A DNA stretch of 64,000 nucleotides from Balneola sp. (GCA_017640785.1 JAEPPZ010000002.1:95748-159747); one strand, 5' to 3'. Shown: positions 6,546 through 15,310, counted from the first letter of the stretch. Made by a program: numbers and translations. Notes: generated by a model from the sequence alone, not told the origin.

Positions 6546-8735
6546 TTAATTCCCAAGTTCTAATTGATTACGAACCAATTCAAAATAGGCTCCTTTTGCA
6601 TAAGTAAGCTCTTGATGTGTGCCTTCTTCAATAATCTTTCCTTCATCCAGAACTACAATATTATCCGCCTTTTTGACGGTACTCAACCGATGAGCAACAA
6701 CCACTACTGTACGGTTTTCAAAGAATTCATGTAGGTTTTCCATGATGACCTTCTCGTTATTAGCATCTAATGCATTGGTAGCTTCATCGAAGAAAATGTA
6801 TTCGGGATTTTTATACACTGCTCTGGCTATTAACATTCTTTGGCGTTGCCCCTGACTGATTCCATTACCTTCTGGACCAATTTTAGTATTAAACCCTAGA
6901 GGTAAAGAATCAACAAACTCATGAATGTTTGCTACTTTTACCGCATGTTTAAGTTTTACCATATCAGGCTGCTCCTCACCAACTGCGATATTCCGAGCGA
7001 TATTATCAGAAAAGATAAATCCATCCTGCATTACCACTCCGCAGTTTTTCCTCCAGATTCTGTGACTTATTAAATCAAGATTAGTACTTCCAATACGAAT
7101 ATCTCCGTTATCTAATGGGTAGAATTTCAGCAAAAGTTTCAGAAGAGTAGTTTTCCCACTTCCGCTCATTCCAACGATAGCAGTAGTTTTCCCCTCCGGA
7201 ATAGATAAATGGATATCGTTCAAAACCGGCTCATTTCCTGCTCCCGGATAGGTAAAGCTCAGGTTGGAAACCTCGATACTTTTCATAGCAGGAAGCTCAT
7301 AAACAAATGACTTGTTCTCCGGTTCTTCATCTTCTTGTTTATGAATTTCGTTCAATCTTTCGAGACTCAAATGGGCATCCTGAGTAGATTGTACAAATCC
7401 AATGATTTGTTGTATGGGACTATTTAACTGCCCAATAATATATTGAATAGCCATCATTGCCCCCAAAGTAAGTTGCCCGTTTACTACAGCAACCGCAGCT
7501 AAAAAGGTAATCCCAATATTCTTCCCTTCATTGATGAAAAAAGCCCCGGCCTGCTGATATTGATTCAAAGACAAGTTCTTGACTCTGTAATGAAACAGTT
7601 TTGCCTGAAACCGTTCCCATTCCCATCGCTTTTGTTTTTCTGAATTGGTGAGCTTTATTTCCTGCATTCCCTGAATTAGCTGAATCACATTGCTCTGATC
7701 TCCGGAGGAGATTCCAAAACGTTTATGATCTAATTCTGCTCGCTTTTTAAGAAAAAGTAACACCCAACCTATATATAAGATACTACTCACTAAAAACACG
7801 GTAAAAATAAGCATGTTGTAATAAGCCAATACAACCGCAAATACCAACAGGTTTACAAAAGAGAATAACGTGCTGAGCGTTTGACTGGTTAAGAAATTCT
7901 GGATTCGTACATGGTCTTCCATCCGTTGCATAATGTCCCCCGTCATCTTGGCGTCGAAATACGGCATTGGGAGTTTCATAAGCTTAATCAAAAAATCGGA
8001 AAGAATAGAGATATTGATACGGGTACTCATGTGGAGTAAGATCCAGGATCGTATAAATTCAACTCCGGTTCGCCCTACAAACAACATGATTTGAGCAATA
8101 AGAATGATATAAATAAAATTAAGATCCCGGGTGTTGATCCCAATATCTACTATAGATTGCGTTAGAAATGGAAAAATAAGCTGTAAGATACTTCCAACCC
8201 CAAGCCCCAAAGCAAGCTGTCCGAGCAAACTTTTGTACGGTTTTAGGTATTCGAATAACCGGGTAAAATCTAAACGATCCCTCTGCTCATGCCTTTGTTC
8301 AAAAAACTTGGGAGTAGTATATAATAACAGTACAATACCGTTATCCTGACTATCTATTTTGTTGTTTAACCAGTTTTTTAAAAACTCTTTCTTAGAATAA
8401 ACCACTTTGCCGGCAGCCGGGTCTGCAATATAAACCTTGTCGCCTTTCACTTTATACAACACTACAAAATGCTGTTGATTCCAGAATACTATACAAGGTA
8501 AAGGAGCTTCTTTAAACAGCTGTTCAGGAGTAAGTTTAACGCCTACGGTTCTAAACCCGATATTTTCTGCAGCCTCACTAATTCCTAACAAAGAAACGCC
8601 TTCTCTGTTAATCCCGCTTTTCTTACGTAAGGTCTCTAATGTATACTTTCTGCCATAATGCTTTGCGACCATTCTCAAACAGGTAGGACCACAATCCATC
8701 CGGTCGTGTTGATGGTATAGTCTAAATGGTTTCAT
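6546..8735 (-). CDS. C39-peptidase-containing ABC exporter (peptide leader cleavage and secretion)
   Basis: A 729-residue complete bacteriocin-type exporter. The N-terminal C39 peptidase has the expected catalytic triad Cys15 (MDCGPTC), His89 and Asp105 (ADPAAGK), so it should cleave after the GG of the leaders encoded nearby. It is followed by a six-helix ABC membrane domain (about 165-450) and an ATPase with Walker A GMSGSGKTT (522-530), signature ISQGQ (626-630), Walker B IFFDEA and H-loop His682. All active residues are present. It is the only intact exporter here; a 5' fragment of a second lies at 16095-16140. Confidence 0.93.
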   Translation of the reverse strand: MKPFRLYHQHDRMDCGPTCLRMVAKHYGRKYTLETLRKKSGINREGVSLLGISEAAENIGFRTVGVKLTPEQLFKEAPLPCIVFWNQQHFVVLYKVKGDKVYIADPAAGKVVYSKKEFLKNWLNNKIDSQDNGIVLLLYTTPKFFEQRHEQRDRLDFTRLFEYLKPYKSLLGQLALGLGVGSILQLIFPFLTQSIVDIGINTRDLNFIYIILIAQIMLFVGRTGVEFIRSWILLHMSTRINISILSDFLIKLMKLPMPYFDAKMTGDIMQRMEDHVRIQNFLTSQTLSTLFSFVNLLVFAVVLAYYNMLIFTVFLVSSILYIGWVLLFLKKRAELDHKRFGISSGDQSNVIQLIQGMQEIKLTNSEKQKRWEWERFQAKLFHYRVKNLSLNQYQQAGAFFINEGKNIGITFLAAVAVVNGQLTLGAMMAIQYIIGQLNSPIQQIIGFVQSTQDAHLSLERLNEIHKQEDEEPENKSFVYELPAMKSIEVSNLSFTYPGAGNEPVLNDIHLSIPEGKTTAIVGMSGSGKTTLLKLLLKFYPLDNGDIRIGSTNLDLISHRIWRKNCGVVMQDGFIFSDNIARNIAVGEEQPDMVKLKHAVKVANIHEFVDSLPLGFNTKIGPEGNGISQGQRQRMLIARAVYKNPEYIFFDEATNALDANNEKVIMENLHEFFENRTVVVVAHRLSTVKKADNIVVLDEGKIIEEGTHQELTYAKGAYFELVRNQLELGN

Positions 8736-8763
8736 TTTAGTTATAATATCTATTCTTTAGGAT

Positions 8764-9927
8764 CTAGTTCTGTATCCACTTTAACTCATATGAAATAATG
8801 GTAGGCACTCTAGTATCCAAAGAAGAAGCAGCTACATAAGCTTTGTTATTCTTTACTGTTCGGATCACAGAGTGTTTAGACAAGAGAAATTTTGCAATCT
8901 GATCTCCATCATTTCCAAGGATCCACCATTCGTAATTCTTCTCATCAGGAACTATTGTAGCCAACCAAAGTCGATCTTCATCATCAGTAAAGAAGTGCGC
9001 TATTGCTGGGAATGTTTTAGGTAATTTATTACCTAATATTCTTTTAGTATCTGATACAAAACCTAAATTTTTATGAAATTCCGGAAAATCATCATCATTT
9101 GATACTTTTACGTTATTAAATGAATAATGAAAGCCTTTAATAAATTCACCTTCAGAATTATATTTCTTGAAAGCAATCTCACCAGTCCAAGCAAAATAAA
9201 TCTCATTCTTATCAGAAATAGTAAAAAAAGTTGTTCGATCAAATGGGATTGGAGGATAAGAAGTGCCTTTATTGTTAACAATAATAAAGTCACTTACCAG
9301 ATTAGAAGTATGAAAGGAAGGTTTTACTAGTATTCCAGTTCTTGTTAAAAAAAAATATTCTACAAAATTTTCTGTTACAACAGAATTTTTATTCTTTTTT
9401 GTACCACGTAAACCAATTACAATTTTACCATCCTCAAGAATACCAAAGTCTCCCAGACCGATTAGTCCATTGGTTGAAGGTATGCTTATCTCGTTGATTA
9501 AATCATGAGTTTTTATATCGAAGACAGAAATTCTACCTAAACTAGCATCATATACGTATATACTGTCGTTTCTTATTTTTAAATTATGAATTGTTTGAAA
9601 TTCTCCAGGACCTCTTCCATTCTGTCCAATTGTTTTTAAATATCTACCGTCTTTTTGATATACATGAACTCCTTTATTATTCTCTAAGTATAATCGATCA
9701 TATTTATCAACTGCTATTTTAGATATTCTTTTAAACTGAATTTCAATCTTCTCTTCGATTTCGAAATTTTTGATTAGCTCAATTCTTTTTACAACCTCTT
9801 TGTCTTTTAGGTATTGAAAGTCTTCATTTTGGTAGAATAGTTTTTCCGATTGATTTTTTTTGCTTTCATTACAACTACATAAAGAGATTAAACATAAAAT
9901 AAAGAATAACAGCTTATTTGAATCCAT
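8764..9927 (-). CDS. 6-bladed beta-propeller lipoprotein
   Basis: A 387-residue protein with signal peptide and lipid Cys19 (ISLCSC). NGRGPGEFQTI gives the family motif, and TFPAIAHFFTDDEDRLWLATI corresponds to the conserved C-terminal block of the other propellers. It follows the twin precursors 10211-10423 and 9989-10204, separated from the latter by a perfect 12-bp stem-loop, and precedes the exporter gene by 28 bp. Its role with the twin peptides is inferred only from pairing. Confidence 0.8.
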   Translation of the reverse strand: MDSNKLLFFILCLISLCSCNESKKNQSEKLFYQNEDFQYLKDKEVVKRIELIKNFEIEEKIEIQFKRISKIAVDKYDRLYLENNKGVHVYQKDGRYLKTIGQNGRGPGEFQTIHNLKIRNDSIYVYDASLGRISVFDIKTHDLINEISIPSTNGLIGLGDFGILEDGKIVIGLRGTKKNKNSVVTENFVEYFFLTRTGILVKPSFHTSNLVSDFIIVNNKGTSYPPIPFDRTTFFTISDKNEIYFAWTGEIAFKKYNSEGEFIKGFHYSFNNVKVSNDDDFPEFHKNLGFVSDTKRILGNKLPKTFPAIAHFFTDDEDRLWLATIVPDEKNYEWWILGNDGDQIAKFLLSKHSVIRTVKNNKAYVAASSLDTRVPTIISYELKWIQN

Positions 9928-9950
9928 TTAATTTTATTTTATAGACTAAT

Positions 9951-9977
9951 AAGCAAACTCTAGATTAGAGTTTGCTT
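9951..9977 (-). promoter_or_regulatory. Intercistronic stem-loop (12-bp perfect stem)
   Basis: AAGCAAACTCTA (9951-9962) and its exact reverse complement (9966-9977) flank a three-base loop. It lies between the precursor at 9989 and the propeller at 9927. A short run of U follows only loosely, so attenuation or mRNA stabilisation is more likely than full termination. Confidence 0.75.
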
Positions 9978-9988
9978 ATAATTAAGGT

Positions 9989-10204
9989 TTATTGATTTTG
10001 TCCAGGTAGACTTGCCGCTTCACAATTAATAGCTTTACTATCTTCATATTGAACCTCACAACATTGATTTGATTCAATATCTTCAGAGCAAAGAACATTA
10101 CCCTCAGAATGGCCTAATGGATCAACACACTCACATCTTGTCCAGCCACTTCCGCCTTTTATCATCTTCATTTCATTTCTTGTGAGATAACTTAAGTATT
10201 CCAT
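9989..10204 (-). CDS. Double-glycine leader peptide precursor, six-cysteine core (twin 2)
   Basis: A 71-residue precursor with a diverged leader MEYLSYLTRNEMKMIKGG and a 53-residue core with six Cys in the pattern C-x-C ... C ... CC ... C, ending CEAASLPGQNQ. It is a tandem duplicate of the gene at 10211-10423, which starts upstream with only a six-base gap. The two share the Cys spacing and an identical C-terminal tail but differ in most other core residues, suggesting two related peptides acting together or diverging under selection. Confidence 0.8.
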   Translation of the reverse strand: MEYLSYLTRNEMKMIKGGSGWTRCECVDPLGHSEGNVLCSEDIESNQCCEVQYEDSKAINCEAASLPGQNQ

Positions 10205-10210
10205 CGGGAT

Positions 10211-10423
10211 TTATTGATTTTGACCAGGTAGACTTGCAGCTTCGCAATTTGCTGCAAAAGTTTCCGAATGATGTACTTGGCAACATTGATTCTTATCCAT
10301 TTCGTCAGAGCAAGTTACATCTCCTTGAGATTCACCTTGTATATTGTAACAAGTACAAGTTTCCCAGGCTCCTCCTTTTACGTTTTTCATTTCTTTACGT
10401 GATAACAGATTTAAAAATTCCAT
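10211..10423 (-). CDS. Double-glycine leader peptide precursor, six-cysteine core (twin 1)
   Basis: A 70-residue precursor with leader MEFLNLLSRKEMKNVKGG and a 52-residue core with six Cys (C-x-C ... C ... CC ... C) and the tail CEAASLPGQNQ shared with the next gene. AGAGGA seven bases before the ATG matches the other precursors. It is the first of the tandem pair, and the two stop/start regions nearly touch, so they are probably translated from one message. Confidence 0.82.
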   Translation of the reverse strand: MEFLNLLSRKEMKNVKGGAWETCTCYNIQGESQGDVTCSDEMDKNQCCQVHHSETFAANCEAASLPGQNQ

Positions 10424-10480
10424 ATTAGAATCCTCTTTGATTGATTAATGTTAATCTTGTTTATTCAACAAGCTCTTTGA

Positions 10481-11689
10481 TTACACCCTTATCTTTAAAT
10501 TAATTTTATACTTAATAATTCGATCAATACCTTGATTAAAATCAAATTCATGTTCATAGAAATAACCATTTTTAATCTTGATTAAAGGTTTTCTATATAC
10601 TTTTCTGTTGTTTCTATACCCCGGCTTTGAAAATGTTGCGAGCAATTCACCCTTTAAATCAGATATCCACCAATCATAAGTAGAATCGGAATCTGTTATT
10701 GTAGAAATCCATACTTTATCATCGCTACTAACTTCTATGGTGTGAATGGCAGGCCATGTATCAGGCAACCCATGTTTAATAATTAGATTTTGCTCTTCTC
10801 TACTAAAATTAAGCTCACTTAGGGATAGCGAACTTTTAGTATAAGGATAGTAGAATGAATATTTATAGTTACCCATTTCATCATGAGCTTTGATTAGTAA
10901 ATCTTCATTCCACGATGTAAATATTAAACCTTTTTGTGATAAGGCCACCAAACTATTTCTTAAAAAAGGAGGTTTAAGTGGTAAATTTAACTGTGTTTCC
11001 GGGAGGTACAGAAAATAATTTTCAAGATCTAAAACTTTGTTTTCAATTGTACTCCCATCCTTACTTAGTTTATAATAAAAGATTCTTCTGTAATCATTAG
11101 AACCAATATTACTTTCATATTTAAGTAGTATTACATCATCTTTTAATACTGATATTTCACGTGCTCTCATTACACTTGACATACCACCTAAATGATTGGT
11201 GCTATTTAACTTATTTTCATGTATTAATGAATAATCAATCGTTGAATAAACAACGACTTTTTGAAGTCTGGTGTCAAGTACATAAATCTTGTCATTGAAA
11301 ACATCAATTGATCCAATGGACTGGAATTCACCAGGTCCTCTACCTAACCTTCCAATTTTCGTTTTATAGTTTCCCAAACTATCATAAACTTTTATATCAA
11401 TTTTGCTCGGGTTTTGAATAACAACAAATATGTTATTCTTGTCATCAACATCAAATAGGTTTATATAACCTTCGAAATATACTTCTTCGTTACTTTTGAT
11501 AGTTAACACCCTTTCTAAAATGACTGTATCTAAAGACGAATTGTCAAGTAAAGGGTATACCTGTAGATTTTCTAAGGAGTCAATAGAAGCAGGAATTATG
11601 ATTTGTTGCACTTGATTATTTTTACTGCTATCACAGCTATTCAGAAGAACAAATATTAGTATTAGTAAGGTCAATATATTTTTGATCAT
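10481..11689 (-). CDS. 6-bladed beta-propeller lipoprotein
   Basis: A 402-residue protein from the ATG at 11687-11689. The frame stays open to 11935, but that extension overlaps a precursor gene and lacks protein-like features, while this start gives a clean signal peptide with lipid Cys19. Motifs LGRGPGEFQSI and TWPAIHTIEVSSDDKVWISTI match the family. It follows the precursor 11730-11975 across a small hairpin (11705-11720). Confidence 0.8.
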   Translation of the reverse strand: MIKNILTLLILIFVLLNSCDSSKNNQVQQIIIPASIDSLENLQVYPLLDNSSLDTVILERVLTIKSNEEVYFEGYINLFDVDDKNNIFVVIQNPSKIDIKVYDSLGNYKTKIGRLGRGPGEFQSIGSIDVFNDKIYVLDTRLQKVVVYSTIDYSLIHENKLNSTNHLGGMSSVMRAREISVLKDDVILLKYESNIGSNDYRRIFYYKLSKDGSTIENKVLDLENYFLYLPETQLNLPLKPPFLRNSLVALSQKGLIFTSWNEDLLIKAHDEMGNYKYSFYYPYTKSSLSLSELNFSREEQNLIIKHGLPDTWPAIHTIEVSSDDKVWISTITDSDSTYDWWISDLKGELLATFSKPGYRNNRKVYRKPLIKIKNGYFYEHEFDFNQGIDRIIKYKINLKIRV

Positions 11690-11704
11690 AAAAGCTAAAA
11701 TACA

Positions 11705-11720
11705 GGCTCCTAATGGAGCC
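11705..11720 (-). promoter_or_regulatory. Intercistronic stem-loop (6-bp GC-rich stem)
   Basis: GGCTCC and GGAGCC around a four-base loop, directly after the precursor stop and before the propeller ATG; followed on the minus strand by TGTATTTT. Confidence 0.6.
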
Positions 11721-11729
11721 CATTGATAT

Positions 11730-11975
11730 TTAAGTATAACACATACCCCCAGGTGAGTCGCCGCAACTTTCACAGCAGTAACCAGAAACATATTGACCAT
11801 CGGAATTTGTATAACTCGAATTGTATGAGTCCTGAGCAGTCGACACGCTTGTGCAACTTGACGACCAACCCGCAAAGGAACCATCTGCATTCCTCCATGC
11901 GACCCTACATACACCCATGCTTCCACCTTTAACATTCTTCATTTCTTCTCTACTTAATACATTTAAAAATTCCAT
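11730..11975 (-). CDS. Double-glycine leader peptide precursor, six-cysteine core (CCxSC subfamily)
   Basis: An 81-residue precursor, the longest here. Leader MEFLNVLSREEMKNVKGG, then a 63-residue Ser/Gly/Tyr-rich core with six Cys: SMGVC at the start, GWSSSC, GYCCESC and a final MCYT. The core aligns with those at 13443-13661 (SMGVC, GWSSC, GYCCASC, PCYS) and 4521-4700, so these three form one subfamily with variable loops between fixed cysteines. A conserved AGAGGA-type 5' region is present with one base change. Confidence 0.82.
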   Translation of the reverse strand: MEFLNVLSREEMKNVKGGSMGVCRVAWRNADGSFAGWSSSCTSVSTAQDSYNSSYTNSDGQYVSGYCCESCGDSPGGMCYT

Positions 11976-12045
11976 AACAGAATCCTCTATGATTTAATTA
12001 ATGTTTAATCTTGTTTTTGAAATGGAACAAGCAAACCATTCTTGC

Positions 12046-13290
12046 TTATTCGACAAGTTCTTTTGAACGCTCCTCAGATATGAAGTTTATTTTGTATTTA
12101 ACTATTCTATCAATCCCTTCAACGTAATCGTATTCTCTGTTGTAAAAATAGCCGTTTTTTATGATGACTATATCAGTTTTTGCAAACACCTCTTGGTTAG
12201 CTCTTATACCGGAAAAATTAAAACTTGCCTTTAATTTTTCATCTTCACCTATAATGTACCATTTAAATGTGCTATCACTTTCAGTAATCGTTGCCACCCA
12301 TAATTTCCCAAGATCGTCCACTATCATATTATGTAGAGCTGGCCATGTTTCAGGATAACCAACATCCTTTATGATTTTCATTCTACCTTTTGAAATATCC
12401 AGTGACTCAAGATCCAACTTACTTTTTTCTATAGAAAAACCTATTACTCCTTTATAAACACCATCTATATTATATTTTTCAATTTGGAAATCATCAGTCC
12501 AGGCTACATAAATAATACCTTGATTAGAAACGGTAATGAGTGATTGCCTGTTAAAAGCTGGGGTAAATCCCCACCTAACACCTGTTCTATCTGCTCTTGT
12601 AGGTAAATAAAATTTATATCTATCTGCTTCCACTATATATTCAGAGTTTAACTGCCCATCTTTGCTAATACTATAAATTCTTTTCTTTGTGAATCTATTT
12701 AAATCATATAGGCTCTTTACTTCTGTTCCAAGCAATACCTCATCACCATACTTCGAACTATATAACTCCATTGCTTTCATCGTCTGAGAAAACTCATCTG
12801 TTCTATCTGTACTATCTTTCCTAATTGTCATGTCACCAATTAAACTCAAATTATGGGTTGAGAAGATACTTATTCTTTGTTGCCGGCTATCTAATACAAA
12901 TAGTTTTTCTCCTGAAATAGACAGCGATGATATACTTTCAAACTCACCAGGTCCTCGACCAAACCTACCCATTTTTTTTAAATACTTACCTTCTGATGAA
13001 AATACATATATAGCGCTTATCCCTGGAGCTACAGCACTAATAAATACTTTTCCTTCATTATCAACATCAGCTCCACCAATAATTCCTTCTAATAAAACAT
13101 CATTGTTACTTTCATAAATTGTTTCCTTAACAAAAACAACTGAATCAAGAGCTATATTTGAGTTTGTATTAATTTTAAAACTATTTTCTTTTAGGTTTTT
13201 GTCTTGTATACCTGCCTTTTCATTACACGAAAAGATACACACCAAACCTATCGTTAGAATAATATTTTTTGCAAAGCCTAATTTGCACAT
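12046..13290 (-). CDS. 6-bladed beta-propeller lipoprotein
   Basis: A 414-residue protein with signal peptide and lipid Cys22 (CIFSC). FGRGPGEFESI and TWPALHNMIVDDLGKLWVATI are the family motifs. The C-terminus KELVE overlaps a short sequence resembling the VKOR gene tail. It follows the precursor 13443-13661 across a 10-bp perfect stem-loop and precedes the precursor 11730-11975, illustrating the repeating precursor-propeller unit. Confidence 0.8.
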   Translation of the reverse strand: MCKLGFAKNIILTIGLVCIFSCNEKAGIQDKNLKENSFKINTNSNIALDSVVFVKETIYESNNDVLLEGIIGGADVDNEGKVFISAVAPGISAIYVFSSEGKYLKKMGRFGRGPGEFESISSLSISGEKLFVLDSRQQRISIFSTHNLSLIGDMTIRKDSTDRTDEFSQTMKAMELYSSKYGDEVLLGTEVKSLYDLNRFTKKRIYSISKDGQLNSEYIVEADRYKFYLPTRADRTGVRWGFTPAFNRQSLITVSNQGIIYVAWTDDFQIEKYNIDGVYKGVIGFSIEKSKLDLESLDISKGRMKIIKDVGYPETWPALHNMIVDDLGKLWVATITESDSTFKWYIIGEDEKLKASFNFSGIRANQEVFAKTDIVIIKNGYFYNREYDYVEGIDRIVKYKINFISEERSKELVE

Positions 13291-13399
13291 GAATTTTAGC
13301 GCCTAATTTGATGAATTTTTCGAACTAAAATCTATCTGATTATTAATACAAAACAATACAGTTATTTTTTGCATTTATGCCTCGCAATTAATTAAATGT

Positions 13400-13433
13400 G
13401 AAAAGCAGTAAGAGTTTAATATCACTGCTTTTC
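13400..13433 (-). promoter_or_regulatory. Intercistronic stem-loop (10-bp perfect stem)
   Basis: GAAAAGCAGT (13400-13409) and ACTGCTTTTC (13424-13433) pair exactly. It lies just after the precursor stop and upstream of the propeller start at 13290. Confidence 0.72.
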
Positions 13434-13442
13434 ATCTTAATA

Positions 13443-13661
13443 TTATGAGTAACAGGGTTCAGCGTTAGAAAAATTACCTGTACCACAGCTAGCACAACAA
13501 TATCCGGTTATTTCACTAAAACCGTTATAGAAGCTCTCTGCTGCCGCAGGCGAAAAACCACATGATGACCAGCCGTTTTCACCATATATTCTACACACAC
13601 CCATGCTTCCCCCTTTAACATTCCTCATTTCTTCTCTACTTAATACATTTAAAAATTCCAT
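13443..13661 (-). CDS. Double-glycine leader peptide precursor, six-cysteine core (CCxSC subfamily)
   Basis: A 72-residue precursor: leader MEFLNVLSREEMRNVKGG and a 54-residue core with six Cys (SMGVC, GWSSC, GYCCASC, EPCYS). It is the first precursor after the VKOR-thioredoxin gene, whose stop lies about 40 bp upstream. This VKOR-precursor junction appears to be the source of the copied 5' region found before the precursor at 2954-3184. Confidence 0.83.
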   Translation of the reverse strand: MEFLNVLSREEMRNVKGGSMGVCRIYGENGWSSCGFSPAAAESFYNGFSEITGYCCASCGTGNFSNAEPCYS

Positions 13662-13681
13662 AATAGAATCCTCTTTGATTT
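13662..13681 (-). promoter_or_regulatory. Conserved ribosome-binding region of the precursor genes
   Basis: The minus strand reads AAATCAAAGAGGATTCTATT before the ATG; AGAGGA is seven bases from the start. The same block, with at most a few changes, precedes the precursors at 3184, 5149, 10423 and 11975. Confidence 0.7.
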
Positions 13682-13702
13682 AATTAATATTAATCTTGCG
13701 TG

Positions 13703-15310
13703 TTAAACAAGTTCTTTTGGCTTGTTCAGTGCTTTAATTTCTTCATCGAATATTGGAATCATTCCAGTGAGTAATGAGCTCAAATCACTAATTCGATACT
13801 GAGACGGTAACTCATAACCATTCACAAAAAAAGTAGGTGTCTTAACAATCTTATGTTTTGCAATCCATTGATAGTGCGATACTACTGCACTGTCACTTAC
13901 ATCAAGCGATTCAGTATATATGCTTTCAAATTCTTCTGTGGACATATACTCATACCAATCCTTGATTAACTTTCTTGTTTTGTTGGATTCATCCTGAGTT
14001 CCCGATATAAACTGACTCCAGTAGTTAATCAAGAATGAGCTTACAGGAATATTATGGACCATATTTCCACTCATCAAAAACTTAAAAGACACATTAACCT
14101 GTTCAGGATATTGATCTACCAATTTAAGTACTTGTTTCAACCCAGTTTTACAAGGATGGCAATTTAAATTTGCTACCATCAATAGGTTTATGGGAGCATT
14201 AGGATTCCCAATTACCATTCTATATTCATTTCTTGAATAATCAACCTTGTTTCCCTGAAAAAGAAGATGTGTAAAAACTTCAGGAGCGTTTTTTACACGC
14301 ATTGCTGCAATTTCGGCATTCACTGCTTCACTCATACTCTCTATTTTACCTTTTATAAGTAACACTAAAGCAACAAGCGCAGAAAACAGAAACAGTGAAA
14401 AAAAGAAGGGCATAACTTCAATTTCCGATATGGAAAAAACTCCATCTACATATAAAAAGCCTAACAATCCAGCTTGTACAACAAGTACAGCATTCACCAA
14501 CATACACAACCTGCACCATGTTTTTGCTTTTGCTGCCTGATAAAAAATGGAATAGAATATAATGGGAATAGACAATGCACTGGCTGCCAACAGTACCCAA
14601 AAGTATGGTATAGGGTTACTTAGCACCGGAATTAATAATCCGGTAATGATTAATTGAAAAGCAAAATAACTAATTACAGCTTCTGAGAGACTAAAAAAAC
14701 TGAATATCTGTGCACCTTCCGATCGTAACACTTTATTGCAATTAACCCTTGTACTAGTATTACAAAAAGACTCCACCGGTTTATAGATAATACCCAAATC
14801 CTTGGCTATCAGAATATACCCAATGCTTGCTCCCAAGATGCTTGTAGTAAGAAGTATCAGGTTGGTCCAAGAGAATGAAACTAAGGTGTGCATCGTAAAA
14901 GCAGCAATTATGGATATTGCAAGTGCTAATGCTGCATTTCTTGTAATCCGCTCTTTGTTATATTGTTTGTTATGGTCGCTGTCTTTTAATTCCTCAACCG
15001 ACTCTGCTTTTAATACAATGCCTTTCCATTCTTTTAAATCGATATGATCTTTAGACAGATCTTTTAGGTCTTTAATTAATACCAAACCATCTTTCGCAGT
15101 ATCCAAATGTAGCAAAAAAGGAAACTCAACTTTAGAAAGATGTTTTTCTTCAATTTTACCAATCTGGCAAGGTACCCCTAATTGTTCGAGCAAATCTGAA
15201 ACACTAAGTAGCGATGGGTAGTCAGGATGAGATAAAATTACTTTTTTGCAATAGGCCTCGGAAATGGGAATATCGAGGTGTTTGAGGTAATCAACTATAA
15301 CTTGTTCCAT
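13703..15310 (-). CDS. C39-like / VKOR / thioredoxin fusion, putative disulfide oxidase for the exported peptides
   Basis: A 535-residue three-part protein. Residues 1-105 resemble an inactive C39-like domain (DYPSLLSVSDLLEQLGV). Residues 120-320 form a vitamin-K-epoxide-reductase membrane domain with the loop cysteines Cys183 and Cys191 and the active CxxC Cys266/Cys269 (TWCRLC). Residues 345-535 are a thioredoxin/DsbA-like domain with Cys384-x2-Cys387 (CHPC) and the cis-Pro segment KTPTFFVNG. It would make disulfides with quinone as electron acceptor. Heading a gene set in which every peptide has six Cys, it is the natural candidate for their oxidation. All redox cysteines are present. Confidence 0.88.
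   Translation of the reverse strand: MEQVIVDYLKHLDIPISEAYCKKVILSHPDYPSLLSVSDLLEQLGVPCQIGKIEEKHLSKVEFPFLLHLDTAKDGLVLIKDLKDLSKDHIDLKEWKGIVLKAESVEELKDSDHNKQYNKERITRNAALALAISIIAAFTMHTLVSFSWTNLILLTTSILGASIGYILIAKDLGIIYKPVESFCNTSTRVNCNKVLRSEGAQIFSFFSLSEAVISYFAFQLIITGLLIPVLSNPIPYFWVLLAASALSIPIIFYSIFYQAAKAKTWCRLCMLVNAVLVVQAGLLGFLYVDGVFSISEIEVMPFFFSLFLFSALVALVLLIKGKIESMSEAVNAEIAAMRVKNAPEVFTHLLFQGNKVDYSRNEYRMVIGNPNAPINLLMVANLNCHPCKTGLKQVLKLVDQYPEQVNVSFKFLMSGNMVHNIPVSSFLINYWSQFISGTQDESNKTRKLIKDWYEYMSTEEFESIYTESLDVSDSAVVSHYQWIAKHKIVKTPTFFVNGYELPSQYRISDLSSLLTGMIPIFDEEIKALNKPKELV

Noticed and set aside
11690-11935. 82-residue N-terminal extension of the propeller frame
   Set aside because: It reads through the precursor 11730-11975 in a different frame with unlikely composition; the ATG at 11689 provides a signal peptide.
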